DNA of 64,000 bases, taken from NCBI RefSeq assembly GCF_018614575.1, contig NZ_JAGGOJ010000017.1:62001-126000 (forward strand), in the 5' to 3' direction. This document shows, piece by piece, positions 27,231 to 36,620 of the stretch. A program made the position numbers and the translations under genes. Source of the stretch: Streptomyces sp. ISL-10 (GTDB taxonomy: Bacteria > Actinomycetota > Actinomycetes > Streptomycetales > Streptomycetaceae). Every line of letters begins with the position of its first letter. The first letter of the stretch is position 1. The notes beneath the pieces are model-generated. The model was not told the origin of the DNA. It worked only from the letters and a program-made list of their open reading frames with translations, and did not search any database.

Positions 27231-27288
27231 TTGAACATGTTCAAAGACAGGTCTACAGTCATGCCTGCCAGCTTTTGAACGTGTTCAA
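27231..27288 (+). promoter_or_regulatory. Promoter bracketed by two TetR-type operators
   Basis: Perfect palindrome TTGAACATGTTCAA at 27231-27244 and near-identical TTGAACGTGTTCAA at 27275-27288. The first contains a -35 element TTGAAC (27231-27236). A -10 element TACAGT lies 17 bases later at 27254-27259. The second operator lies just after the expected start point and abuts the GGGAGGG ribosome site of the gene at 27302. The TetR gene at the end of this operon is the obvious candidate ligand, giving autorepression. Confidence 0.8.
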
Positions 27289-27301
27289 GGGAGGGTGGGG
27301 C

Positions 27302-27745
27302 ATGGACCTCACTGTTGTCGCGTACGTCGTCTACCTGCTGATCAGCGTCGGGCTCACCGCCTGGGTCGCGCGGACACTCAGCAAGAACGGCCGGATCTTC
27401 CTCGCCGACGTGCTCAAGGGGGACGAGAAGCTCGCGGACGCCGTGAACCACCTCCTGGTGGTCGGCTTCTACCTCGTGAACCTCGGCTTCATCGCGCTCT
27501 ACCTCAGGTCCGCCGACGAGATCACCGAGACCCGCGGTCTCTTCGAGGCCCTGTCGGTCAAGATCGGAGTCGTCCTGCTCGTCCTCGGGGTCATGCACCT
27601 CGGCAACGTCTACGTGCTCAACAAGATCCGCCGCCGTCGGGTGATGGAGCGCGAGCAGACCCCGCCTGTCGGACCCCAGGGCTGGACGCCGCAGGCGCCC
27701 GTGGGCCCGTGGGCCGCACCCGCCACCCGCCCCACCGGAGCGTGA
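27302..27745 (+). CDS. Small integral membrane protein of the TetR operon
   Basis: 147 residues; the ATG follows GGGAGGGTGGGGC. Three hydrophobic helices (about 3-25, 53-75, 92-112), then a basic NKIRRRRVMERE and a Pro-rich cytoplasmic tail. The family is unrecognised. It is followed five bases later by a DCC thiol-oxidoreductase gene and then the TetR gene. The three genes share a promoter with two palindromes, so all are probably induced by the TetR ligand. A membrane stress or redox function is inferred from context only. Confidence 0.82.
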   Translation: MDLTVVAYVVYLLISVGLTAWVARTLSKNGRIFLADVLKGDEKLADAVNHLLVVGFYLVNLGFIALYLRSADEITETRGLFEALSVKIGVVLLVLGVMHLGNVYVLNKIRRRRVMEREQTPPVGPQGWTPQAPVGPWAAPATRPTGA

Positions 27746-27750
27746 CCCCG

Positions 27751-28212
27751 ATGAGCCTCGCCGTCCGGGCCCTGACGGTCCTCTACGACGCCGACTGCTC
27801 CCTGTGCGTGCACCTGCGGAGCTGGCTGCTGCGACAGCCGCAGCTCGTGCCGCTGCGCCTGGTGCCCGCGGGTTCGGCGGAGGCACGGCACAGATACCCG
27901 CAGCTCGATCACGCGCGGACCAAGCGCGAGATCACCGTCATCGGCGACCGGGGCCAGATCTACTCGGGCCAGGCCGCGTGGATCGTCTGCCTCTGGGCAC
28001 TTGCCGAGCACCGGCCGAGGGCCCACTGGCTCGCCACTCCGGCCGGCGCCCCGTTCGTGCGGGTCACGATGCTCGCCGCGGCCAAGTACCGCGAGGCGAC
28101 CGGGGCGGGGGCGGCAAAGGCCCCGGCGGCCGCGGGGCCGGCCGGAGCCCCCTTGGTCGCGGGGCCGGCGGAGGCCGCTCCCTGCGACGACCGGTGCTCG
28201 GTACCCGACTAG
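27751..28212 (+). CDS. DCC-family thiol-disulfide oxidoreductase (DUF393)
   Basis: 153 residues. The DxxCxxC signature appears as YDADCSLC near residue 12, followed by the thioredoxin-like LRSWLLRQPQLVPLRLVPA and the mid-domain ITVIGDRGQIYSGQAAWI. The last ~35 residues are an Ala/Pro-rich tail with a terminal CDDRC. DUF393 proteins are thought to reduce or exchange disulfides. It is the middle gene of the TetR operon. Confidence 0.88.
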   Translation: MSLAVRALTVLYDADCSLCVHLRSWLLRQPQLVPLRLVPAGSAEARHRYPQLDHARTKREITVIGDRGQIYSGQAAWIVCLWALAEHRPRAHWLATPAGAPFVRVTMLAAAKYREATGAGAAKAPAAAGPAGAPLVAGPAEAAPCDDRCSVPD

Positions 28213-28223
28213 GCTCGGGCACC

Positions 28224-28946
28224 GTGACTGAAGCGAACTCCCCGACCGAAGCGAAGGCCCCCAAGAGCGAGCAGACCCGCACGCTCATCCTCGAAACCGC
28301 GCTCCGGCTCTTCCAGGAGCGCGGTTACGACAAGACGACGATGCGGGCCATCGCCAAGGAGGCCGGTGTCTCGGTCGGGAACGCGTACTACTACTTCGGC
28401 TCCAAGGAACACCTCGTCCAGGGCTTCTACGACCGGATCGCCGCCGAGCACCAGGCGGCGGTCCGGCCCGTGCTGGACAAGGAGACCGACCTCGAGGCAC
28501 GGATGGCCGGCGTGCTCACCGCCTGGCTGGACATCGCCGCGCCGTACCACGAGTTCGCGTCCCAGTTCTTCAAGAACGCGGCCGACCCGGAGAGCCCGCT
28601 CAGCCCCTTCTCCCCCGAGTCGGAACACGCCCGCGAGGCCGCCATCGACGTCCACCGGGAGGTGCTGGCCGGGTCGAAGTCGAAGGTTGCCGAGGAACTG
28701 CGGGAGATCCTCCCGGAGTTGATGTGGCTCTCCCAGATGGGTCTGGTCCTGTACTGGGTCTTCGACCGCTCGGAGAACAGCGAACGCAGCAGGCGCCTCG
28801 CCGAACGCGGCGCCCGGCTGACCGCCCGGGGCGTGGCGCTCGCCCGCTTCCGGGTGCTGCGCCCGCTGGTCCGCGAGGTGCACGAGCTGTTCACCGACTT
28901 CCTGCCCGGTATGGCGGAGACGGTGGCCGCCCGCAAGAAGGCCTGA
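28224..28946 (+). CDS. TetR/AcrR-family regulator
   Basis: 240 residues from a GTG at 28224. The N-terminal helix-turn-helix (about residues 20-65) has ILETALRLFQERGYDKTTMR and AIAKEAGVSVGNAYYYFGSK, which are diagnostic. The C-terminal helical ligand-binding domain includes LPELMWLSQMGLVLYWVFDR. It is the last gene of the operon that starts behind the paired palindromes, so it is the likely repressor of its own operon. The ligand is unknown; the C-terminal domain is of a type found with fatty-acid or hydrophobic-ligand sensors. Confidence 0.93.
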   Translation: MTEANSPTEAKAPKSEQTRTLILETALRLFQERGYDKTTMRAIAKEAGVSVGNAYYYFGSKEHLVQGFYDRIAAEHQAAVRPVLDKETDLEARMAGVLTAWLDIAAPYHEFASQFFKNAADPESPLSPFSPESEHAREAAIDVHREVLAGSKSKVAEELREILPELMWLSQMGLVLYWVFDRSENSERSRRLAERGARLTARGVALARFRVLRPLVREVHELFTDFLPGMAETVAARKKA

Positions 28947-28980
28947 CGCCTGGCCCGGCACCCGGCCCTGCGGGCGGCGC

Positions 28981-30528
28981 CTACGCCTGGCGGGAGGCGA
29001 GCTGTACGACGGTGATGTCGGACGCGGCCCCCACCCGCACCGGGGGGCCCCACGCGCCCGCGCCGCGACTGACGTACAACTGCGTGTCGCCGTACCGCTC
29101 CAGGCCCGCGACGGTCGGATTGGCCAGGCCCGCGAGGAAGTTCCCCGGCCACAGCTGGCCGCCGTGGGTGTGCCCGGACAACTGGAGGTCCACGCCCTGC
29201 TCGACGGCGTCGTGGATGACGACGGGCTGGTGTGCGAGGAGCACGGCGGCGCGGGAGCGGTCACGGTCCCCGAGTGCCTTCGCGAAGTCGGGGCCCTGCC
29301 CCTCGCTCTCCCCCGCGACGTCGTCGACGCCGGCGAGGTCGAAACCGCCGGCGATCTCGACGCGTTCGTTGCGCAGCGGCCGCAGGCCCAGCTCGCGGAC
29401 GTGGTCGACCCACTCGTCGGCACCCGAGAAGTACTCGTGGTTGCCCGTCACGAAGAACGCGCCGTGGCGGGAGCGCAGCCCGGCCAGCGGCTCGGCGGCG
29501 GACCCGAGGTCGGCGACGCTGCCGTCGACGAGGTCGCCGACGACGGCGACGAGGTCGGGCTGGGTGGCGTTGATCGAGTCGACGATGCGCCGGGTGTGGG
29601 CGCGCCCGAGGACCGGCCCGAGGTGGATGTCGCTGACGACGGCGATGCGGTAGCCGTGGGCGGCCCGGGGGAGCTTGGCGAGCGGCACGGTGACGCGCTT
29701 GACGCGGGGGCCGCGGAGGACGCCGTACGTGCCGTACCCGACGGTCCCGAGCGCGGCGGTGGCGGCTGCGCCGCCGACGACCCGGGCGACGAACACCCGG
29801 CGGGAGAGCGCCGCGCGGGGCGCGTCGGCCCCCGCCGCCTCATCGTCCGCGGGAGCGGTCTCTGCCGCTCCCGGCGAGTCGGCGCTCCCGGTCGCGGCCG
29901 ACCCGCCGCCGGAGGCGGGTGCGTCCGTACGGGCACCCTCGGCACGGGCGCCGCCGATCTCCGGCGAGCCAACGGTCTTCGTCGCCACGGCCCCGTCGCC
30001 GGGCAAGCTCACCTGCTCCACAGGAGCGGCGGCCCGAGCGCCGCCGGACACCGCCGGGACGGCCGTCTCGGTCGCCCCGGCCCCCTCGCCAGCCGCTCCC
30101 GGCGAGTCGGCGCTCCCGGTCGCGGCCGACCCGCCGCCGGAGACCGGCGCACCGAAGGCTCCGCCGGAGCCCGGTGCAACGGGCCAGCCGCTGGAGGCAA
30201 TCGCGGCGCGGCGGTCCAGAACCCGGCGCAGCACAGGGCGCAGCGCCTCACCCGCCGCCAGGGCGAGCACCAGATACAGCAGCACGGCGAGCCAGAGGAA
30301 CCCCGGCCAGGCCAGCACCTGCTGCACCACGAACGGCGCGCCCGCGCGGCCGGACATCAGGGCACCGACCGACAGCAGCGGCAGCACCCACAGCAGAGTC
30401 GTGCCCACCCGGCGGGCGGTCCCGCCGGGTGCGGTCGTGTCGCGCACCAGGCGGCGCCACACGTACCAATGCGCCGTCGCGAGCAGCGCGACGGCCAGAA
30501 TGATCACGAGCACGACGACAGCCACCAT
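28981..30528 (-). CDS. Membrane-anchored metallophosphoesterase
   Basis: 515 residues; AGGGAA lies about eight bases before the ATG. Three hydrophobic helices (about 3-22, 40-60, 70-92), a long Ala/Gly/Ser/Pro linker (about 105-245), a further Ala/Val-rich helix (about 250-275), then the calcineurin-like domain: SDIHLGP, VGDLVDG, TGNHEYF, LLAHQPV and SGHTHGGQLWPG hold the metal ligands. The order is that of YaeI/YkuE-type membrane phosphoesterases. The linker contains an exact 50-bp DNA duplication. The substrate is unknown and is likely a phosphodiester at the membrane. Confidence 0.92.
   Translation of the reverse strand: MVAVVVLVIILAVALLATAHWYVWRRLVRDTTAPGGTARRVGTTLLWVLPLLSVGALMSGRAGAPFVVQQVLAWPGFLWLAVLLYLVLALAAGEALRPVLRRVLDRRAAIASSGWPVAPGSGGAFGAPVSGGGSAATGSADSPGAAGEGAGATETAVPAVSGGARAAAPVEQVSLPGDGAVATKTVGSPEIGGARAEGARTDAPASGGGSAATGSADSPGAAETAPADDEAAGADAPRAALSRRVFVARVVGGAAATAALGTVGYGTYGVLRGPRVKRVTVPLAKLPRAAHGYRIAVVSDIHLGPVLGRAHTRRIVDSINATQPDLVAVVGDLVDGSVADLGSAAEPLAGLRSRHGAFFVTGNHEYFSGADEWVDHVRELGLRPLRNERVEIAGGFDLAGVDDVAGESEGQGPDFAKALGDRDRSRAAVLLAHQPVVIHDAVEQGVDLQLSGHTHGGQLWPGNFLAGLANPTVAGLERYGDTQLYVSRGAGAWGPPVRVGAASDITVVQLASRQA
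29864..30141. repeat. Exact 50-bp direct duplication inside the metallophosphoesterase linker
   Basis: Bases 29864-29913 and 30092-30141 are identical. Each encodes SGGGSAATGSADSPGAA in the linker of the metallophosphoesterase. The copies are 228 bp apart, which keeps the reading frame. Confidence 0.9.
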
Positions 30529-30540
30529 GAACGCGTTTCC

Positions 30541-30795
30541 CTACCCCTTGTGTGCGCGCTCACGGCGCAATGCCCGCAGACCGCGCAACCCGATGATGCC
30601 GATGGCCGTCCCCAGGACAAAGGACGTGATGGCGAGCAGCAGATGGACCCAGAAGTACCCGGTCGGCTCGCCCGCGTCGTCGAAGGCGAGTCCGCTGGCG
30701 TCCTGCCACAGGTTTTTGACGAAAGTGATCCAGATGAACCAGCTCCATACCCCGAACGCGAGCAGGAACCAGGACACGGGGCGGCTGAGCTTCAT
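30541..30795 (-). CDS. SCO4848-family small membrane protein
   Basis: 84 residues with two transmembrane helices (about 8-28 and 48-70) and a basic C-terminus LRGLRALRRERAHKG. The sequence WFLLAFGVWSWFIWITFVKN is characteristic of the conserved actinobacterial family named after S. coelicolor SCO4848. Function unknown. It is divergent from the D,D-carboxypeptidase gene, a pairing I recall from other Streptomyces. A -10-like GATACT lies six bases before the ATG with no ribosome site, so the mRNA may be leaderless. Confidence 0.85.
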   Translation of the reverse strand: MKLSRPVSWFLLAFGVWSWFIWITFVKNLWQDASGLAFDDAGEPTGYFWVHLLLAITSFVLGTAIGIIGLRGLRALRRERAHKG

Positions 30796-30916
30796 GAGTC
30801 AAGTATCACGGGCGTCCGCCGACCGGGCCTCGCGGGGTGCTCTGTCCCGGCATCACTCGCGACGGGCCAGCGGGCCGATCTCCATATTTTCTGCGACGCC
30901 CTGTACGTTCTCGTGC
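30796..30916. promoter_or_regulatory. Divergent region with two probable leaderless promoters
   Basis: On the minus strand GATACT (30802-30807) ends six bases before the ATG at 30795. On the plus strand TACGTT (30904-30909) ends seven bases before the GTG at 30917. Neither gene has a visible ribosome-binding site, so both transcripts may start at the first base of the start codon. Matching -35 elements are not clear. Confidence 0.45.
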
Positions 30917-32176
30917 GTGTCTGCTCTGTCTGCTGCCTTCAAACCGTTCGCGAGAAGGGCCGCGCTCGCGGTCGTCGCTTCCGCGATGCTGCCCGCCATG
31001 ACAGCCGTCCCCGCGTCCGCGGCGACGCTCGACGACAAGCCGGGCAGGAGACAGCCCAAGCCGCCGGCCAGCATGTCGACGGTCGGAGGGGCCCAACTGG
31101 GCAAGCCGGGCACTCAGGTCAGGCTCGGCGCGGGCGCCCCGGTCCTGCCCAAGGACGTCAGCGGCCGTTCGTGGATCGTGGCGGACGCCGAGAGCGGTGA
31201 GGTGCTCGCCGCCCACAACGCGCACTGGCGGCTGCCCCCCGCGTCGACGATGAAGATGCTCTTCGCGGACACGGTGCTGCCCAAGCTGCCCAAGGACATG
31301 GTCCACAAGGTGACCGACACCGACCTCGCGGGCGTCGGAGAGGGCAGCAGCCTCGTCGGGGTGAAGGAGGACCAGACCTACACGGTCCACGACCTCTGGC
31401 TCGGCGTGTTCCTGCGCTCCGGCAACGACGCGGTGCACGTGCTGGCGGAGATGAACGGCGGCATGTCCCGGACGGTCCAGGACATGCAGGCGCACGCGGA
31501 GGAACTGCAGGCACTCGACACACGCGTCGTCTCCCCCGACGGCTACGACGAACCCGGTCAGGTCTCGTCCGCGTACGACCTCACGCTCATCGCCCGCAGC
31601 GGCATGCAGAAGAAGGACTTCCGCGAGTACTGCTCCACGGTCCGCGCCGCGTTCCCCGGCGAGCAGAAGGAGGGCAAGAAGCGGGAGACGTTCGAGATCC
31701 AGAACACCAACCGCCTGCTCACCGGGGCGGCCGGGATCGAGCCGTACAAGGGCATCGCGGGCGTGAAGAACGGCAACACCACGCACGCCGGCGCGACGTT
31801 CACCGGTGTCGCCGAACGCGACGGCCGCGTCCTGCTGGTGACGGTCATGAACCCGGACTCCGAGGAGAGCCAGGCCGTCTACAAGGAGACCGCCCGGCTG
31901 CTCGACTGGGGCTTCGCGGCGGCCGGAAAGGTCACGCCGGTCGGTGAGCTGGTGCCGCCGAAGTCCGCCGATGCGCCGTCGTCCGGCGCCGAGCCGGCCA
32001 AGAACGGCAAGGGCGCACTCGCGAAGCCCGTGGCCGCCGCCCAGCACGGCTCGGGCGGCAGGGGCATCGCACTCGCCGTCGTGGGCGGTGTGCTCGTGCT
32101 CCTGGCCGCGGGGGCGTTCCTGGTCAAGCGCCGTTGGCCGCTTCCCGAGCGGATGCGCCGCCTTCCGCGGTCCTGA
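30917..32176 (+). CDS. D-alanyl-D-alanine carboxypeptidase (serine-type, S11)
   Basis: 419 residues from a GTG at 30917. Signal peptide to about residue 35 (AVPASA), a Pro-rich spacer, then the penicillin-binding domain. SxxK is STMK (Ser110, Lys113), SxN is SGN in FLRSGNDAV, and the third motif reads KNG (GVKNGNTTHAG) instead of KTG. The C-terminus has a transmembrane helix (GIALAVVGGVLVLLAAGAFL) and a basic tail, so the enzyme is anchored facing the wall. It trims pentapeptide stems. It overlaps the 3' end of the BrkB-type gene by 53 bp. Confidence 0.92.
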   Translation: MSALSAAFKPFARRAALAVVASAMLPAMTAVPASAATLDDKPGRRQPKPPASMSTVGGAQLGKPGTQVRLGAGAPVLPKDVSGRSWIVADAESGEVLAAHNAHWRLPPASTMKMLFADTVLPKLPKDMVHKVTDTDLAGVGEGSSLVGVKEDQTYTVHDLWLGVFLRSGNDAVHVLAEMNGGMSRTVQDMQAHAEELQALDTRVVSPDGYDEPGQVSSAYDLTLIARSGMQKKDFREYCSTVRAAFPGEQKEGKKRETFEIQNTNRLLTGAAGIEPYKGIAGVKNGNTTHAGATFTGVAERDGRVLLVTVMNPDSEESQAVYKETARLLDWGFAAAGKVTPVGELVPPKSADAPSSGAEPAKNGKGALAKPVAAAQHGSGGRGIALAVVGGVLVLLAAGAFLVKRRWPLPERMRRLPRS

Positions 32177-33038
32177 CCTGCTCGCGTCCGTTGTCCCGCG
32201 TCGCCGTCCAGGCGGCGCAGAACAGCAGAAGTTTGGCGGTGAAATCGATCCAGAGCAGGAGTGCGATCGGCACGCCGAAGGCGCCGTACATGCTGCGGGT
32301 CGCGACGCCTCTCATATAGCCGCCGAGCAGCAGCTTGAGCAGTTCGAAGCCGACCGCGCCGATGAGACCGGCCACGATCAGCCGGCGGCGCGGCGGCTGC
32401 ACACCGGGCAGCAGCGTCAGCACATAGAGCAGGATCAGGAAGTCGGCGAGCACGGCGACCGCGAGTGCCGCGATCTGCAGCAGTACGCCGCCGACGCCGC
32501 CCCTCTCCAGGCCGAGCCGGTCCGCGCTCCAGCCGACCGCGGTGGAGCCGAGGGCCGAGGCGGCGAGCGAGGCGAGGCCGATGCCGCCGAGCCCGGCGAG
32601 CACCCCCGCGTCCTTGACCCTGCGGAGCAGGGGATTGCCCGCGTCCTCGTCGTCGAGCTCCCACACCGCCCGCAGGCACTCCCTCATCGAACCGACCCAG
32701 CCGATGCCGGTGAGCAGCAGCAGGGCTCCGGCGACCGCCCCGACCGTGCCCGCGTTGGCGACCAGACCGTTGATGTCGAGCTGGTCGGAGATGCCGGGCA
32801 CCTGCTCGGACATCCTGCGCTTCAGGGTGTCCAGCGCCTTCTGGTCGAGCAGCGCCGCGGTGATCGCGGCGGCGACGGTGAGGAGGGGGAAGACGGCGAG
32901 GAAGCTGAGGAACGTGACGGCCGCGGCCAGCCGCGTCCAGTGCACCCGCTCCAGGGTCTCGTAGCTGCGCCAGGCGTGCGTGCGCATCAGCCGGGCGGCG
33001 ATCGGGCCGACGACGGGGAGCTTGATCAGCCAGTCCAT
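32124..33038 (-). CDS. YihY/BrkB (YhjD-like) inner-membrane protein
   Basis: 304 residues from the ATG at 33038. Six predicted transmembrane helices. Family features are visible: WTRLAAAVTFLSFLAVFPLLT near residues 35-55, then GIGWVGSMRECLRAVWEL, and the distal YGAFGVPIALLLWIDFTAKLL. Proteins of this family were once called ribonuclease BN. Some members (YhjD) are implicated in lipid transport, but the role here is not established. The last 53 bases overlap the D,D-carboxypeptidase gene in antisense. Confidence 0.9.
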   Translation of the reverse strand: MDWLIKLPVVGPIAARLMRTHAWRSYETLERVHWTRLAAAVTFLSFLAVFPLLTVAAAITAALLDQKALDTLKRRMSEQVPGISDQLDINGLVANAGTVGAVAGALLLLTGIGWVGSMRECLRAVWELDDEDAGNPLLRRVKDAGVLAGLGGIGLASLAASALGSTAVGWSADRLGLERGGVGGVLLQIAALAVAVLADFLILLYVLTLLPGVQPPRRRLIVAGLIGAVGFELLKLLLGGYMRGVATRSMYGAFGVPIALLLWIDFTAKLLLFCAAWTATRDNGREQVRTAEGGASAREAANGA

Positions 33039-33136
33039 GACGTACGCGTACCCGGCATCCGCCCGCCGATGACGGCGACCCGCCGCAGCGAACCGGCCGC
33101 ACGGCGGCGAACCGGCGGCGGTCGGCCGGATGAGGG

Positions 33137-33718
33137 TCAGGCGGTGGTGGCGCGCTCGTCGATCGGTGAGCCCTGCGCGGGCACGCCGGGAGCACCACCG
33201 CCGAAGGCGTAGGTGCGCAGCTTGCGCCACACCCCGTCCGCGCCCTGCTCGTAGAGCGCGAAGGAGGCGCAGGTCCACTCGGCGGCGTAGTCCGCCAGCT
33301 CCTCGTACGCCCGGTCCATCGCCTCCTCGGCGATGCCGTGGGCGACGGTGACATGCGGGTGGTAGGGGAACTGCAGCTCGCGCACGAGCGGGCCGGAGGC
33401 GTCCCGTACCCGCTGCTGCAGCCAGGAGCAGGCCGAGCCGCCCTCGACGACCTGGACGAAGACGACGGGCGAGAGCGGCCGGAACGTGCCCGTGCCGGAC
33501 AGGCGCATCCGGAAGGGGCGTCCCGCCGCCGCGACGGCGGAGAGGTGCGCCTCCACCGCGGGCAGCACGGCGGAGTCGACCACGGTGGGCGGCAGAAGCG
33601 TGACGTGGGTCGGAATGCCGTGCGCGGCGGGATCCCCGAAGCCCGCGCGCCGCTCCTGGAGCAGGCTGCCGTACGGCTCCGGGACCGCGAGCGAAACGCC
33701 GAGCGTTACGGTCCCCAC
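33137..33718 (-). CDS. 2'-5' RNA ligase family protein (2H phosphoesterase)
   Basis: 193 residues. Two HxT motifs are present: THVTLLPP near residue 37 and HPHVTVAHG near residue 120. These define 2H phosphoesterases such as 2'-5' RNA ligase/cyclic phosphodiesterase. The real substrate in actinobacteria is unclear. It sits between trpS and the BrkB-type gene on the same strand, and both of its flanking gaps are about 100-170 bp, so it may be transcribed alone. Confidence 0.88.
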   Translation of the reverse strand: MGTVTLGVSLAVPEPYGSLLQERRAGFGDPAAHGIPTHVTLLPPTVVDSAVLPAVEAHLSAVAAAGRPFRMRLSGTGTFRPLSPVVFVQVVEGGSACSWLQQRVRDASGPLVRELQFPYHPHVTVAHGIAEEAMDRAYEELADYAAEWTCASFALYEQGADGVWRKLRTYAFGGGAPGVPAQGSPIDERATTA

Positions 33719-33890
33719 GTCGTTCTCCCTCTGTCTCGGTGCGCGGGCTGCCGGTACAGCCGTGCGCGGGTGTGCAGCGCCAGTGTGGCGGCTGTACCGC
33801 CGGTTCGGCCAGAGTCCTTGGACACAGGCCCTCGGACTCTTTGCGTCCCGGCGGGTTCCTGGTATGCGCTGGGTGCGCGTCCGGGCGCGC

Positions 33891-34901
33891 TCAGTGCTTG
33901 GCGGGGATGAACCCCACCCTTTCGTACGTGGTGGCCAGCGTCTCCGCGGCGACCGCGCGGGCCTTCTCCGCGCCCTTGGCCAGGATGGAGTCCAGCGTCT
34001 CCGTGTCGTCCAGGTATTCCTGCGTCCGGGTGCGGAACGGTGTGACGAATTCGACCATCACCTCGGCGAGGTCGGTCTTGAGCGCACCGTAGCCCTTGCC
34101 CTCGTACTTCCGCTCCAGATCGGCCACAGCCGTACCCGTGAGGGTGGAGTAGATGCTGAGCAGGTTGCTGACGCCCGGCTTCTCGACCGCGTCGAAGCGG
34201 ATCACGGTGTCGGTGTCGGTGACCGCGCTCCTGACCTTCTTCGCTGTGACCTTCGGGTCGTCGAGCAGGTTGATCAGACCCTTCGGCGTCGACGCCGACT
34301 TGCTCATCTTGATCGACGGGTCCTGGAGGTCGTAGATCTTCGCCGTCTCCTTGAGGATGTGCGGCGCGGGGACGGTGAACGTCCGGCCGAAGCGGCCGTT
34401 GAAGCGCTCGGCGAGGTCGCGCGTCAGCTCGATGTGCTGGCGCTGGTCCTCACCGACCGGGACCTCGTTGGCCTGGTACAGCAGGATGTCCGCCACCTGG
34501 AGGATCGGGTACGTGAACAGGCCGACCGAGGCGCGCTCGGCGCCCTGCTTGGCGGACTTGTCCTTGAACTGCGTCATCCGGGACGCCTCGCCGAAGCCCG
34601 TCAGGCAGTTCATGATCCAGGCCAGCTGGGCGTGCTCGGGCACATGGCTCTGCACGAAGAGGGTGCAGCGCTCGGGGTCCAGCCCGGCGGCGAGCAGCTG
34701 GGCGGCGGCGAGCCGGGTGTTGGCGCGCAGCTCCGCGGGGTCCTGCGGGACGGTGATCGCGTGCAGGTCCACGACCATGTAGAACGCGTCGTGGGACTCC
34801 TGCAGCGCCACCCACTGGCGGACGGCGCCGAGGTAGTTGCCGAGGTGGAACGAGCCGGCGGTGGGCTGGATCCCGGAGAGCACACGAGGTCGACGCTGCA
34901 T
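33891..34901 (-). CDS. trpS: Tryptophanyl-tRNA synthetase
   Basis: 336 residues from the ATG at 34901, the normal TrpRS length; an in-frame ATG at 34958 would add 19 residues and cannot be excluded. Class I signatures: GSFHLGNYLGA (HIGH-like, about residues 14-24) and IKMSKSAS (KMSKS, about 199). PILQVADILLYQANEVPVGEDQ is the conserved tryptophan/ATP region. It charges tRNA-Trp. Streptomyces can carry two TrpRS; by its surroundings this is the housekeeping type, an inference from remembered synteny. Confidence 0.96.
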   Translation of the reverse strand: MQRRPRVLSGIQPTAGSFHLGNYLGAVRQWVALQESHDAFYMVVDLHAITVPQDPAELRANTRLAAAQLLAAGLDPERCTLFVQSHVPEHAQLAWIMNCLTGFGEASRMTQFKDKSAKQGAERASVGLFTYPILQVADILLYQANEVPVGEDQRQHIELTRDLAERFNGRFGRTFTVPAPHILKETAKIYDLQDPSIKMSKSASTPKGLINLLDDPKVTAKKVRSAVTDTDTVIRFDAVEKPGVSNLLSIYSTLTGTAVADLERKYEGKGYGALKTDLAEVMVEFVTPFRTRTQEYLDDTETLDSILAKGAEKARAVAAETLATTYERVGFIPAKH

Positions 34902-35021
34902 GGCGGAGCCATTCCCCTGCGGGTGGTGGTGGGCGACGGGCGGGCGAACTGAGGCCATGCTCCACATTCTCTCAGGTGCCAAAGCGGTGTCCGGCCGCCG
35001 GTGGTCAAACGCGTGCGACCG

Positions 35022-35052
35022 GGGCGGCCCGGGTACGGGACCCGGGCCGCCC
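35022..35052 (-). terminator. Terminator of glyA
   Basis: Perfect 12-bp inverted repeat GGGCGGCCCGGG / CCCGGGCCGCCC with a 7-nt loop, 22 bp after the glyA stop, between glyA and trpS. Confidence 0.75.
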
Positions 35053-35074
35053 AGGGGGCGGGTGCGACTCGGGG

Positions 35075-36343
<1,269 letters not shown>

Positions 36344-36351
36344 GGTGTCCT

Positions 36352-36470
36352 CCGGGACGGTCCGTGACATCGGTCGTTGTCCCGGGGTGCCCAGGCGATC
36401 GACACCACGCGTAACTGCCCCGTACGGCTTCCTCGGGGTCACTTCCCCGTACGCCAGTCGCCGCACGTGC
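36352..36470 (-). promoter_or_regulatory. Probable ZTP (pfl) riboswitch in the glyA leader
   Basis: On the minus strand the leader has the two conserved pfl segments in order: GCGACTGGCG near 36453-36464 and CGCCTGGGCAC near 36387-36397. Between them is a hairpin with arms CGTACGG and CCGTACG whose inner part holds the conserved-looking CCCCGAGGAAGC. Directly after the aptamer, CCGGGAC (36379-36385) can pair with GTCCCGG (36352-36358). That stem takes in the first two G of the glyA GGAGG (36349-36353), so it could hide the ribosome site. ZTP riboswitches sense the folate-stress alarmone ZTP/ZMP and commonly precede glyA and folD. Confidence 0.75.
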
Positions 36471-36620
36471 CGACCACCCTAGCGGGCACGCCGACAGCCC
36501 GGTGCCCCGTCCGGATGGCGAGCGACGATAGAAACGAGGCACCACCCCGGATCCGGGCACCGTCCAGGGGACGGGGCGCCGCCCCCCGCCGGATGGCCTG
36601 TCCTGACGATCGGAGCACCC

